Assembly (NCBI RefSeq): GCF_000010665.1
Contig: NC_012796.1
Location: 620,001-684,000 of the forward strand
Length of the DNA: 64,000 nt
Source: Solidesulfovibrio magneticus RS-1
Lineage (GTDB): Bacteria > Desulfobacterota > Desulfovibrionia > Desulfovibrionales > Desulfovibrionaceae
Direction: 5' to 3'
The translations under genes and the position numbers were made by a program. Every line of letters starts with the position of its first letter. Position 1 is the stretch's first letter. Positions 19,158 to 27,829 of this stretch are shown in pieces. Under the pieces are notes generated by a model that saw nothing but the letters and a program-made list of their open reading frames with translations, was not told the origin of the DNA and did not search any database.

Positions 19158-20891
19158 ATGCCCCGCCTTGCCGGCCTGCGCGCCGTCGTGGCCGTCCTGT
19201 GCGTGGCGGCTTCGCTGGCCGCCGCGGCCGTGGGGCATGGCGCCGAATTCGTGCCCGGCGTCACCCGGCCGGTGGTGGTCGGCGGCGACCGCGACTATCC
19301 CCCCTACGAATACCTCGACAAGAACGGCCAGCCGGCCGGCTTCAACGTGGACCTCGCCCGGGCCATCGGCGAGGTCATGGGGATGCGCGTGGAGTTTCGC
19401 CTGGGTTCCTGGGCCGAGATGCGCCAGGCGCTGCTGGACGGCGAGGTGGACATCCTTGAAGGCATGAGTTTCTCCGAGGAGCGCGCCGCCGAAGAGGTGG
19501 ACTTCGCGCCGCCAAGCGCCGTGGTCAACCACGCCATCTTTGCCCGTAAAGGCGAACGCCTGGCCCGCAGCCTCGACGATCTGGCCGGAAAAAAAGTCAT
19601 TATCCACCGTCGCGGCTATATGCACGACCAACTGGCCGCCAGGGGTTACGAGCAGGACCTCATCCTCACCGACACCCCGGCCGACGGCCTGCGCCTTCTG
19701 GCCTCCGGGGTCGGCGATTTCGCCGTGGTGGCCATGCTGCCCGGCAACTACATCATCCGCGACAACAAGCTCGACAACATCGAGGTGGTGGCCCGCTCCG
19801 TGGCCACCCTGCGCTACGGCTTCGCCGTGAAAAAGGGCAACGAGGCCCTGCTCGCCCGCTTCAGCGAAGGCCTGGCCATCCTGCGCGGCACCGGCCAGTA
19901 CGAGGCGCTCTACAACAAATGGCTCGGCGTCCTGGAGGACCGGCCCCTGCCCTGGACCACCGTGGCCCGCTACGCCGGGGCCGTGGGCCTGCCGCTTTTG
20001 GCGCTTTTGGGCGGCTCCATGCTCTGGACGCATTTTCTGCGCCGGCAAGTGGCCCAGCGCACCGCCTCCCTGTCCCAGGCCCTGGACGAACTCTCCCGCA
20101 ACCAGCGCCAGCTCGTCCAGGCCGACAAGATGGCCGCCCTGGGCATCCTCGTCTCCGGCGTGGCCCATGAGATCAATAATCCCAATGGTTTGATTCTTCT
20201 CAATATCCCCATCCTGCGCAAGGCCCAGGCCGACGCCGTGCGGCTGCTGGCCCGCCGCTACGAGGAGGAAGGCGATTTTCTCCTGGGCGGCATCCCCTTT
20301 TCGCGCATGCGAAACGAACTGCCGCGCCTTCTGGAGGAAATGCAGGAAGGAGCCCAGCGCATCAAACGCATCGTCAACGACCTCAAGGACTTTGCCCGCC
20401 GCGAAGAAGGCTCGGCCCGGTCGCTCATTGATCTGGCCGACGCCGCCCGCATGGCCGTGCGCCTGCTTGACGCCGCCATCCGCAAGGCCACCGACCGCTT
20501 TACCGCCGTCTACGAACCCGACCTGCCCCTGGTCTGGGGCCATGCCCAGCGCATCGAGCAGGTCGTGGTCAACCTTGTGCTCAACGCCTGCCAGGCCCTG
20601 CCCGACCGCGACCGGGCCATTGTCCTGGAAGTCGTCCACGACGTGGAAAAAAACCAGGTGGTGCTGGCCGTGCGCGACGAGGGCACGGGCATCGCCCCCG
20701 AACACCTGCCCCACCTCACCGACCCCTTTTTCACCACCAAGCGCGAGACCGGCGGCACCGGCCTTGGCCTGTCCGTCTCCGCCGGCATCCTCAAGGAATA
20801 CGGCGCGACCCTGTCCTTCCACTCCGTCCCGGGCCGGGGAACCACGGCCGTGGTCGCCTTTCCCGTGGCCAACATGGAGCACGCCGCGTGA
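19158..20891 (+). CDS. Sensor histidine kinase with periplasmic substrate-binding (SBP_bac_3) domain
   Basis: A 577-residue sensor. After a signal sequence (residues 1-35) comes a periplasmic binding-protein domain of the bacterial type-3 family (about 48-265; note DRDYPPYEYLDKNGQPAGF and NVDLARAIGEVMG). One membrane segment follows near 272-292, then a coiled linker, the phosphoacceptor His337 in GVAHEINNPN and an ATPase domain (NACQALP, DEGTGIAP, TGLGLSVS). The architecture suggests that it senses a small organic or amino-acid ligand directly. The ATG at 19158 is preferred to the TTG at 19074. The stop overlaps the GTG of the response regulator by four bases, so this is a dedicated pair. 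The adjacent dicarboxylate operon makes a C4-acid the first ligand to test. Confidence 0.88.
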   Translation: MPRLAGLRAVVAVLCVAASLAAAAVGHGAEFVPGVTRPVVVGGDRDYPPYEYLDKNGQPAGFNVDLARAIGEVMGMRVEFRLGSWAEMRQALLDGEVDILEGMSFSEERAAEEVDFAPPSAVVNHAIFARKGERLARSLDDLAGKKVIIHRRGYMHDQLAARGYEQDLILTDTPADGLRLLASGVGDFAVVAMLPGNYIIRDNKLDNIEVVARSVATLRYGFAVKKGNEALLARFSEGLAILRGTGQYEALYNKWLGVLEDRPLPWTTVARYAGAVGLPLLALLGGSMLWTHFLRRQVAQRTASLSQALDELSRNQRQLVQADKMAALGILVSGVAHEINNPNGLILLNIPILRKAQADAVRLLARRYEEEGDFLLGGIPFSRMRNELPRLLEEMQEGAQRIKRIVNDLKDFARREEGSARSLIDLADAARMAVRLLDAAIRKATDRFTAVYEPDLPLVWGHAQRIEQVVVNLVLNACQALPDRDRAIVLEVVHDVEKNQVVLAVRDEGTGIAPEHLPHLTDPFFTTKRETGGTGLGLSVSAGILKEYGATLSFHSVPGRGTTAVVAFPVANMEHAA

Positions 20892-22303
20892 GCGACACCC
20901 CCTTTCCCGCCTTCGGTATTCTGCTCGTGGACGACGAGCCGGCCTGGCTGCGCTCTTTGTCCCTGACGCTGGAGTCCTCGGCCGGCGTCACCAACCTCTT
21001 TTTGTGCCAGGACAGCCGCGACGTGCTGCCGCTGCTGCAAAAAGGCGGCATCCGCCTGGCCCTGCTCGACCTGACCATGCCAGGCCTGTCCGGCGAGGAG
21101 CTGCTGGCCCGCATCGGCGAGGAGCACCCGGAAGTGGCCGTCATTATCGTCAGCGGCGTCAACCAGCTCGACACCGCCGTGCGCTGCATGAAGCTCGGGG
21201 CCTTTGACTACTACGTCAAGACCGACGAGGAAGACCGCATCGTCAGCGGTGTGCTGCGGGCCATCCGCATGATCGAAATGCGCGACGAAAACCGGGCCGT
21301 CTCCGACAGCCTGGCCGCCGGAACCCTGTCGCGCCCCGAGGCCTTCGCCGGCATCGTCACCCGCTCCCGGGCCATGTTCCAGGTCTTTGCCTACATCGAG
21401 GCCGTGGCGAAAAGCAGCCAGCCCCTGCTCGTCACCGGCGAATCCGGCGTGGGCAAGGAAAACGTGGTCCGGGCCGTCCACGGCCTGAGCGGCCGTACCG
21501 GCCCCCTGGTCGCGGTCAACGTGGCCGGCCTGGACGATACGGTTTTTGCCGACACCCTGTTCGGCCACGTGCGTGGGGCCTACACCGGGGCCGAGGCCGC
21601 CCGCAAAGGCATGATCGAGGAAGCGGCCGGAGGGACGCTTTTCCTCGACGAAATCGGCGACTTGTCCATCGCCTCCCAGGTCAAGCTCCTGCGCTTGCTC
21701 CAGGAAGGCGAGTATTTCGCCCTGGGCAGCGATCTGCCCAAGCGCCTTCAGGCCCGGGTGGTGGTGGCCACCCACCGCGACCTGGCCGTCGAGGAAGCGG
21801 CCGGCCGCTTCCGGCGCGACCTCTATTTCCGCCTGCGCACCCACCAGACCCGCATTCCCCCCTTGCGCGAACGCCGCGAGGACATCGAACCCCTGGCCCG
21901 CCATTTCCTGGCCGAGGCCGCCGCCGCCATGGGCAAGCCCGTGCCGGCCATGCCCCGGGAACTTCCGGGCTGCCTGGCCGGTTACGCCTTTCCCGGCAAC
22001 ATCCGCGAACTGCGGGCCATGCTCTACGACGCCGTGAGCCTGACCACCGGCCCCGCCCTGGCCCTGGACGGCATCCAGGCCGCCGTCGGTCGCTGCGACG
22101 CCTGCCGCGAGGCCCCCCCGGCCAACCTGTTCGCCGGCTGCGACCGCCTGCCCACCTTTGCCGAGGCCGCCGAGCTCCTCGTGGACGAAGCCCTGGCCCG
22201 GGCCGGCGGCAACCAGACCCTGGCCGCCCGGCTTCTGGGCGTCTCCCAGCCCGCCCTGTCCAAACGCCTCAAAGCCCGCCGAGACGCCGAAGGCGGCGAG
22301 TAG
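20888..22303 (+). CDS. Sigma54-dependent response regulator (NtrC/DctD type)
   Basis: A 471-residue transcription activator. The receiver domain holds the phospho-acceptor Asp61 (LLDLTMPG). The AAA+ domain has Walker A GESGVGKE, the sigma54-contacting loop RGAYTGA (the Tyr variant of GAFTGA), Walker B GTLFLDEIGD and the RRDLYFRL segment. The C-terminal Fis-type helix-turn-helix includes AGGNQTLAARLLGVSQPALSKRL. All elements needed to activate sigma54-RNA polymerase are intact. It starts with a GTG overlapping the stop of the sensor gene. A sigma54-type promoter lies 480 nt downstream in front of the Dcu operon, which is therefore the likely target, by analogy with DctB/DctD. Confidence 0.92.
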   Translation: MSDTPFPAFGILLVDDEPAWLRSLSLTLESSAGVTNLFLCQDSRDVLPLLQKGGIRLALLDLTMPGLSGEELLARIGEEHPEVAVIIVSGVNQLDTAVRCMKLGAFDYYVKTDEEDRIVSGVLRAIRMIEMRDENRAVSDSLAAGTLSRPEAFAGIVTRSRAMFQVFAYIEAVAKSSQPLLVTGESGVGKENVVRAVHGLSGRTGPLVAVNVAGLDDTVFADTLFGHVRGAYTGAEAARKGMIEEAAGGTLFLDEIGDLSIASQVKLLRLLQEGEYFALGSDLPKRLQARVVVATHRDLAVEEAAGRFRRDLYFRLRTHQTRIPPLRERREDIEPLARHFLAEAAAAMGKPVPAMPRELPGCLAGYAFPGNIRELRAMLYDAVSLTTGPALALDGIQAAVGRCDACREAPPANLFAGCDRLPTFAEAAELLVDEALARAGGNQTLAARLLGVSQPALSKRLKARRDAEGGE

Positions 22304-22351
22304 GGGGAGGGCGAACGGAGAAGCGGGGAGAATAGCGGAGAAGAGAAAGCA

Positions 22352-22505
22352 TGCCTCCGGCGGCCGGGGGCCTGAGGCCCCCGGAACCCCCATATGGGGA
22401 AAGGTTTTAAGGGGTTCTGGGCGGGGCTTGGCACTCTGTCGGTTGGGGAGCCAAAGAGGCCGTGAATGATGCTTGGCGGGAACCGCGAGGCTCCGGCGGC
22501 CGGGG
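22352..22505 (+). repeat. CCTCCGGCGGCC intergenic element, copy D (long form)
   Basis: TGCCTCCGGCGGCC, hairpin CCGGGGGCC-TGA-GGCCCCCGG, second small hairpin CCCCcatatGGGG, AAAGGTTTTAAGGGG, and about 140 bp from the start a second GGCTCCGGCGGCCGG. It aligns along its length with copy C at 9835-9985, so the element is bounded by direct repeats of CTCCGGCGGCC. Confidence 0.75.
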
Positions 22506-22677
22506 ATGTCGGCTGGGCAGGGAGACGGCGGGGCTGGCCGGAAAAAAAGGGGTTCTCGTTTTGGGGCCGCAGGCCCGGCCAGCGGGGAAAGCGGGCAACT
22601 ATAACTTTGGGAATGATCGAACGCAGGATGTTATGACTTTTGTAAGATGTTAGAATAAAACGATTTCGTGAGATCGC

Positions 22678-22726
22678 GCCGGGGCCGGCCATAACCTGGG
22701 TTATGGCCGGCCCCGGCGTCTTTTCT
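22678..22726 (+). terminator. Strong intrinsic terminator upstream of the dicarboxylate operon
   Basis: Bases 22678-22696 and 22699-22717 form a perfect 19-bp stem with a 2-nt loop, followed by GTCTTTTCTTT. It closes transcription from the regulator side and isolates the sigma54 promoter that follows. Confidence 0.8.
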
Positions 22727-22750
22727 TTGATTGTGACGAATTTCTCATAA

Positions 22751-22771
22751 GCGGCGCGTGGTTAGCGCCGC
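22751..22771 (+). promoter_or_regulatory. Inverted repeat next to the sigma54 promoter, possible regulator site
   Basis: GCGGCGC (22751-22757), 7 nt, GCGCCGC (22765-22771), a perfect dyad ending 10 nt before the -24 element. It is closer to the promoter than most NtrC-type activator sites, so it may instead be a structural or repressor site. Confidence 0.35.
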
Positions 22772-22781
22772 TTCCTCGTCC

Positions 22782-22797
22782 TGGCATCGTCCCTGCT
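22782..22797 (+). promoter_or_regulatory. Sigma54 (-24/-12) promoter of the dicarboxylate/fumarate operon
   Basis: TGGCAT then CGTCC then CTGCT: the invariant GG (22783-22784) and GC (22795-22796) are separated by exactly 10 nt, as sigma54 requires. It is the only such match in the region and lies between a terminator and dcuB, just downstream of a sigma54-activator gene. Transcription should begin near 22808. Confidence 0.65.
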
Positions 22798-22988
22798 ATG
22801 GCAGCCTTGCCAGTACCCCTCCGGCCGGTCCGCCGGCGGCGGCGGCCCCGAGGGAAGGGCCGCCGTCGCTGGCGGGAAACCGCTTCGCCGCTTCCCGACG
22901 GGCCGGGGCAGGGGACGGCCGCATCCGGGCTGACGCGGGCCGACAGGCCGCGCCGCGAATATTGCAACCGAGGAAAGGAGAGATCGTC

Positions 22989-24332
22989 ATGTTGACCATG
23001 CAACTTTGCGTCATCTTGCTGTGCCTGCTGCTCGGCACCCGCTACGGCGGCATGGGCCTGGGCCTGATAAGCGGCATCGGCCTGTTCGTTTTGTGCTTCG
23101 TCTTCGGCGTCCAGCCCGGCAAGCCGCCCATCGACGTCATGCTCACCATCCTGGCCGTCATCGGCTGCGCCGCCACCCTGCAGACCGCCGGCGGCCTCGA
23201 CGTCCTCATGCGCGCCGCCGAGCGCGTCCTGCGCAAGCACCCCGAACACATCACGCTCCTGGCCCCCATCACCACCTGGTCGCTCACCGTCATGTGCGGC
23301 ACCGGACACGTGGCCTACACCATGTTCCCCATCATCTACGACATCGCCATCAACAAGGGCATCCGTCCCGAGCGTCCCATGGCCGTGGCCTCGGTCTCGG
23401 CCCAGATCGGCGTGTGCGCTTCGCCGGTGTCCGTGGCCGCCGTGTCCATGGTCTCCATGCTGGCCCAGGCCCATGGCATCGGCAAGGCCATCAGCATCGT
23501 CGATCTCCTGTCCGTCTCCATCCCGGCCACCTTCTTCGGCGTGCTGTGCGCCGGCCTGTGGAGCATGCGCCGGGGCAAGGATCTGGACAAGGACCCGGAA
23601 TTCCAGGCTAAGCTGGCCGATCCCGAACAGAAGGCCTACATCTACGACGGCGGCGCGACCCTGCTCGACAAGGTCTTTTCCAAGGAATCCTACCGGGCCG
23701 TGTGGTTCTTCTTCGCCGCCATCGCCGCCGTGGTGGTGCTTGGCGCTTTCAGCGAACTGCGTCCCTCCTTTGGCGTGCCGGGCAAGCTCAAGCCCCTGTC
23801 CATGAACCTGGTCATCCAGATGGTCATGCTCATGGCCGGCGCGTTCATCCTCATCTTCTGCAAGGTCAAGCAGCAGACCATCGCCAACAGCGCGGTCTTC
23901 AAGGCCGGCATGGTGGCCATCTTCTCGGTCTTCGGCGTGGCCTGGATGACCGACAGCTTCTTTGAGGCCCATTACGAGACTTTGAAGGCCAGCCTGTCCG
24001 CCGTGGTGGTGGCCTACCCCTGGACCTACGCCATCGTGCTGGTGGTCGTGTCCAAGCTGGTCAACAGCCAGGCCGCCGCCCTGGCCGCCGTGGTGCCCCT
24101 GGGCTTGTCCCTGGGCCTGGAACCCAAGATCCTGCTGGCCTTTTTGCCCATGTGCTACGGCTACTTCATCCTGCCGACCTACCCGAGCGATCTGGCCTGC
24201 ATCAACTTCGACCGCTCCGGCACGACCCGCATCGGCAAGTACATCTTAAATCACAGCTTCATCATTCCCGGGGCCATCGGCGTCGGCTGCGGTACCCTCA
24301 TGAGCTACACCCTGGTCAAGATCTTCATGTAA
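22989..24332 (+). CDS. dcuB: Anaerobic C4-dicarboxylate transporter, Dcu family
   Basis: A 447-residue inner-membrane antiporter that exchanges external fumarate, malate or aspartate for succinate during anaerobic growth. The sequence follows Escherichia coli DcuB closely along its length: LQPGKPP-like segment VQPGKPPIDVMLTI, CGTGHVAYT, NKGIRPERPMAVASV, VSKLVNSQAAALAAVVPL and ILPTYPSDLACINFDRSGTT. Length is also that of DcuB. The ATG at 22989 has AAAGGAG upstream; the long upstream frame would run through promoter DNA and is rejected. It opens the operon dcuB, fumarase alpha and beta, dctA, frdCAB. DcuA cannot be fully excluded, but the family is certain. Confidence 0.9.
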   Translation: MLTMQLCVILLCLLLGTRYGGMGLGLISGIGLFVLCFVFGVQPGKPPIDVMLTILAVIGCAATLQTAGGLDVLMRAAERVLRKHPEHITLLAPITTWSLTVMCGTGHVAYTMFPIIYDIAINKGIRPERPMAVASVSAQIGVCASPVSVAAVSMVSMLAQAHGIGKAISIVDLLSVSIPATFFGVLCAGLWSMRRGKDLDKDPEFQAKLADPEQKAYIYDGGATLLDKVFSKESYRAVWFFFAAIAAVVVLGAFSELRPSFGVPGKLKPLSMNLVIQMVMLMAGAFILIFCKVKQQTIANSAVFKAGMVAIFSVFGVAWMTDSFFEAHYETLKASLSAVVVAYPWTYAIVLVVVSKLVNSQAAALAAVVPLGLSLGLEPKILLAFLPMCYGYFILPTYPSDLACINFDRSGTTRIGKYILNHSFIIPGAIGVGCGTLMSYTLVKIFM

Positions 24333-24355
24333 TCGCGGGAGATTGGAACAACGCC

Positions 24356-25195
24356 ATGCGTACTATCGACAAGAAAACCGTGGTGGAGGCCGTGGCCGCC
24401 CTGTGCATGGAGGCCAACCGGTTCCTGCCAGCGGACGTGCTCGCCGCCTTTGCCCGGGCCAAGGCCGCCGAATCCTCGGCGGCCGCCCGGGAAGTGTTCA
24501 ACCAGTTGGAAGAAAACGCCGCCCTGGCCAAGGAAACCGGACTGCCCCTGTGCCAGGACTGCGGCCTGGGCGTCTTTTTCGTGGAAGTCGGCGAGGACGT
24601 GCGCCTGGCCGGCGGCGGCCTGCGGGAAGCCATCAACGAAGGCATGGTCAGGGGCTATCAGGACGGCTTTTTGCGCAAGTCCACCTGCGACCCGTTTAGC
24701 CGCAAAAACGTCGGCGACAACTCGCCGGCCATCGTCCATTTCGATCTCGTGCCCGGCGACAGGCTCAAAATCACCATGATGGCCAAGGGCGGCGGTTCGG
24801 AGAACATGTCCCGGGTCATGATGCTGGCCCCGGCCCAGGGCTGGAAAGGCGTGCGCGAGTTCGTCATCCGCCGGGTGGCCGAATCCGGGTCCAATCCCTG
24901 CCCGCCCATCATCGTGGGCGTCGGCATCGGCGGCAACTTCGAGCTTGCCGCCATCAATTCCAAAAAAGCCCTCATGCGCGAGCTGGACGACGTCCATGCC
25001 GATCCCGAGGTCGCGGCCATGGAGGCCGATCTGCTGGCCTCCATCAACCGCCTGGGCATCGGCCCCATGGGCCTGGGCGGGGGCACGACCTGCCTTGGCG
25101 TCAAGGTCAAGCTCGCTCCCTGCCATCTGGCCAGCCTGCCCCTGGCCGTCAACATCCAGTGCCACAGCGCCCGGCATAAGGAGGTCACGCTCTGA
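24356..25195 (+). CDS. Class I fumarate hydratase, alpha subunit
   Basis: It carries the N-terminal catalytic half of a two-subunit, oxygen-sensitive [4Fe-4S] fumarase that interconverts malate and fumarate. The 279-residue protein shows the family blocks LCQDCGLGVFFVEVG, STCDPFSRKNVGDNSP and KGGGSENMS; the cysteines in CQDC, STCD and GGTTCLG are the expected cluster ligands. The start at 24356 lies 23 nt after dcuB and replaces a long false extension. The stop overlaps the ATG of the beta subunit (TGATG). Tartrate dehydratase TtdA is a close relative, but the position among fumarate transport and fumarate reductase genes argues for fumarase. Confidence 0.92.
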   Translation: MRTIDKKTVVEAVAALCMEANRFLPADVLAAFARAKAAESSAAAREVFNQLEENAALAKETGLPLCQDCGLGVFFVEVGEDVRLAGGGLREAINEGMVRGYQDGFLRKSTCDPFSRKNVGDNSPAIVHFDLVPGDRLKITMMAKGGGSENMSRVMMLAPAQGWKGVREFVIRRVAESGSNPCPPIIVGVGIGGNFELAAINSKKALMRELDDVHADPEVAAMEADLLASINRLGIGPMGLGGGTTCLGVKVKLAPCHLASLPLAVNIQCHSARHKEVTL

Positions 25196-25749
25196 TGGCC
25201 GAACATCACCTGACCACGCCGCTCACCGACGCCGACGTGTCCAAGCTGCGGGCCGGCGACGTCGTCTACTTGACCGGCGTCATCTACACCGGCCGCGACG
25301 CCGCCCACAAACGCATCGTGGACGCCCTGGACGCGGGCGAAAATCCGCCGTTTCCGCTGCAGGGCGCGGTCATCTACTACGTCGGCCCCTCGCCGGCCCG
25401 TCCCGGCCGTCCCATCGGTTCGGCCGGCCCCACCACCTCCTATCGCATGGATTCCTATGCCCCGCGCCTGCTCAAGCTCGGCCTCAAGGGCATGATCGGC
25501 AAGGGGATGCGCGCCGCGCCCGTGCGCGAGGCCATGGAAACCGAGATGGCCGTCTATTTCGGGGCCACCGGCGGGGCCGGGGCGCTTCTCGGCCTGCGCA
25601 TCAAGGACGCCAAGGTCATCGCCTACGAAGACCTCGGCCCCGAGGCCGTGCGGGAGTTGACCGTGGAAAATTTCCCGGTGCTGGTCATTAACGACTGCGT
25701 GGGCGGCGACCTCTACGCCGTGCCCGACCTGGAGGCCGCCCTTGGCTAG
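25195..25749 (+). CDS. Class I fumarate hydratase, beta subunit
   Basis: The 184-residue C-terminal partner of the preceding subunit, completing the fumarase active site. Characteristic stretches are the opening LTTPLTDADVSKLRAGD, VIYTGRDAAHKR, GPTTSYRMDSYAPRLLKLGLKGMIGKG-type segments and, near the end, AYEDLGPEAVRELTVENFPV. Start and stop are both tightly packed: the ATG shares one base with the alpha-subunit stop, and the downstream transporter begins inside its last codons. Alpha and beta subunits should be made in equal amounts through this coupling. Confidence 0.92.
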   Translation: MAEHHLTTPLTDADVSKLRAGDVVYLTGVIYTGRDAAHKRIVDALDAGENPPFPLQGAVIYYVGPSPARPGRPIGSAGPTTSYRMDSYAPRLLKLGLKGMIGKGMRAAPVREAMETEMAVYFGATGGAGALLGLRIKDAKVIAYEDLGPEAVRELTVENFPVLVINDCVGGDLYAVPDLEAALG

Positions 25750-27142
25750 CCCGGGGGCCGTATCGGCCGGCGGCGTCTGTCCGGGCGGCCCCAAACCCCT
25801 CTACGCTTCCCTCTACTTCTGGGTGGTGGCCGGCATCGTGGCCGGCATCGTCCTGGGGCTGGTCCCGGCCACCAAGGGCCTGGCCATGGAGATGCAGCCC
25901 TTTGGCACGGCCTTTATTCGCATGGTGAAGATGATCATCGCGCCCATCATCTTCTGCACCGTGGTCACCGGCATCGCCAAGATGGGCGACATGGGGAAAG
26001 TCGGCCGCGTTGGCCTCAAGTGCATGCTCTACTTCTGGGCCATGACCTTGTGCGCCCTGGCCATTGGCCTGGTCGTGGTCAATCTGCTGCAGCCCGGGGC
26101 CGGCATGGACGACTACGCCGCCCGGATGCAGGCCAACCAGGCCGAGACGGCCAAGGTGGAGGAGTTCGCCGGCAAGGCCAGAAAGCTCTCCACCACCGAG
26201 TTCATGCTCAACATCGTGCCCCATTCGGCGGTGGACGCCTTTGCCAAGGGCGACATCCTGCAGGTGCTTTTTTTCTCCATCCTCTTCGGCGTCGGCCTGG
26301 CCAGCCTGGGGGAAAAGACCAAGCGCCTCGTCGGCGTCATTGACGAGTTCGGCCAGGGGCTTTTCAAGGTCGTCCACTACATCATGTACTTCGCCCCCCT
26401 GGGGGCCTTCGGAGCCATGGCCTACGTGGTCGCCTCCCAGGGCCACGACGCCTTGGCCCGGCTGTTTTACCTGATGCTGGGCGTCTATGTGACCTGTGCG
26501 CTGTTTATCTTCGTGGTCCTTGGCCTCGTCTGCCGGCTGGCCGGGTTTTCGCTGCTGCGCTACCTGGCCTACATCCGCGACGAGATCCTGCTCGTGCTGG
26601 GCACGTCCTCGTCCGAGGCGGCCTTGCCGCGCATGATGCGCAAGCTCGAGCGGGCCGGGGCGGACAAGTCCGTGGTCGGGCTGTGCCTGCCCATGGGCTA
26701 TTCGTTTAATCTCGACGGCACCTGCATCTACCTGACCATGGCCGCCGTGTTTCTGGCCCAGGCCACGGGCACGCCTCTCGATCTTGGCCACCAGCTCTCG
26801 CTGCTGGGCATCCTGCTTCTGACCTCCAAGGGCGCGGCCGCCGTCACCGGCGGCGGGTTCATTACCCTGGCCGCCACCCTGCAAACCATGGGGACCATCC
26901 CCGTGGCCTCGCTCACCCTGCTTCTTGGCGTGGACCGCTTCATGTCCGAAGCCCGCGCCATCACCAACCTCATCGGCAACGGCGTGGCCACCCTGGTGGT
27001 CGCCAAATGGGAAAAGGCCCTGGACGTGGCCCGCCTGGAGGCGGCCTTGTCCGGCGGCCTGTGCGACGACGAGGACGCCGCGCCGCTTCTGGCCTCGGCC
27101 GAACCGGCGCTGTCCGTGGTCGAAAACGAGCAGCAACGCTAA
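25742..27142 (+). CDS. dctA: DctA-type dicarboxylate:cation symporter (DAACS family)
   Basis: A 466-residue inner-membrane symporter that imports succinate, fumarate or malate with Na+ or H+. Family hallmarks are the re-entrant serine motif GTSSSEAALPRMM, then LPMGYSFNLDGTCIYLTMA and GVDRFMSEARAITNLIGNGVA, with eight main membrane segments. Translation starts at a TTG (25742) lying 8 nt inside the fumarase beta gene; no ATG or GTG is available before the first membrane segment, so translation probably depends on coupling. With DcuB in the same operon the cell has both an antiporter and a net importer for C4 acids. Confidence 0.9.
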   Translation: MASPGAVSAGGVCPGGPKPLYASLYFWVVAGIVAGIVLGLVPATKGLAMEMQPFGTAFIRMVKMIIAPIIFCTVVTGIAKMGDMGKVGRVGLKCMLYFWAMTLCALAIGLVVVNLLQPGAGMDDYAARMQANQAETAKVEEFAGKARKLSTTEFMLNIVPHSAVDAFAKGDILQVLFFSILFGVGLASLGEKTKRLVGVIDEFGQGLFKVVHYIMYFAPLGAFGAMAYVVASQGHDALARLFYLMLGVYVTCALFIFVVLGLVCRLAGFSLLRYLAYIRDEILLVLGTSSSEAALPRMMRKLERAGADKSVVGLCLPMGYSFNLDGTCIYLTMAAVFLAQATGTPLDLGHQLSLLGILLLTSKGAAAVTGGGFITLAATLQTMGTIPVASLTLLLGVDRFMSEARAITNLIGNGVATLVVAKWEKALDVARLEAALSGGLCDDEDAAPLLASAEPALSVVENEQQR

Positions 27143-27157
27143 AACGGGAGAAAGGAA

Positions 27158-27817
27158 ATGTCCGTACCATCCACGGCAACCCACGCCGGGCTGCCGGTCG
27201 GGAAACTCGCGGCCTGGCTCGACTGGGTGCAGATGCTCACCGGAGCCGCCCTGGTGCTTTTTATGTGGTGCCACCTCATGCTGGTTTCCAGCGTGCTCAT
27301 AAGCCCCAAGGTCATGAACGCCCTGGCCTGGTTTTTTGAGGTCACCTACATGGCCCAGGTCGGCGGACCGCTTATTTTCCTCGCCTTTCTGGTCCACTTC
27401 GTCCTGGCCGCCCGCAAGATTCCCTTTGCCACCAGCCAGCAGCGGGTGATGCTCTCCAACGCCAAACGCCTGCGCCACACCGACACCTGGCTGTGGGTGG
27501 TCCAGGCGACCACGGCCATGGGCATCCTCATCATGGGCGGCATCCATTTGTGGGTGGTTCTTAACGACCTGCCCATCTCGGCCGAGAAATCCGCCGCCCG
27601 CATCCAGTCCGGCTTCTGGTTCGTCTTCTACCTGATCCTGTTGCCCATGGTCGAACTCCATGTCGGCGTGGGCTTCTACCGCATCCTGGTCAAGTGGGGC
27701 TTTCTCGACCGCTCCGGCCGTTTCTCCCTGAAAAAAAAGGAGAACGCCATGACCATGATCTTTATCGGCATTGGCCTTCTCACCCTGCTTCGTTACTACT
27801 TCCTGCCGCTCAAATAA
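27158..27817 (+). CDS. frdC: Fumarate reductase, diheme cytochrome b subunit
   Basis: The membrane anchor of a type-B quinol:fumarate reductase. It has 219 residues, five membrane segments and four histidines at positions expected for two haems (His39, His80, His130, His168); spacing matches the Wolinella succinogenes subunit (44, 93, 143, 182) from the second ligand on. Glu166, two residues before His168, corresponds to the Glu that forms the proton-carrying E-pathway in Wolinella (known for that family; assignment here is by spacing). The gene order C-A-B is also the Wolinella order. It oxidises menaquinol and hands electrons to FrdB. Confidence 0.92.
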   Translation: MSVPSTATHAGLPVGKLAAWLDWVQMLTGAALVLFMWCHLMLVSSVLISPKVMNALAWFFEVTYMAQVGGPLIFLAFLVHFVLAARKIPFATSQQRVMLSNAKRLRHTDTWLWVVQATTAMGILIMGGIHLWVVLNDLPISAEKSAARIQSGFWFVFYLILLPMVELHVGVGFYRILVKWGFLDRSGRFSLKKKENAMTMIFIGIGLLTLLRYYFLPLK

Positions 27818-27829
27818 GGACGCAACGCC

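Larger units (their letters stand above)
22304..22988 (+). other. Gene-free region between the regulator and the dicarboxylate operon
   Basis: This 685-nt stretch holds repeat copy D (22352-22505), about 170 nt with no recognisable feature, a strong stem-loop terminator (22678-22726), an inverted repeat (22751-22771), a sigma54-type promoter (22782-22797) and a leader of about 180 nt ending in AAAGGAG before dcuB. No protein-coding frame in it is convincing. Confidence 0.7.

Noticed and set aside
24152..24355. N-terminal extension of the fumarase alpha subunit
   Set aside because: It only reads the end of dcuB in another frame; family homology begins at 24356.
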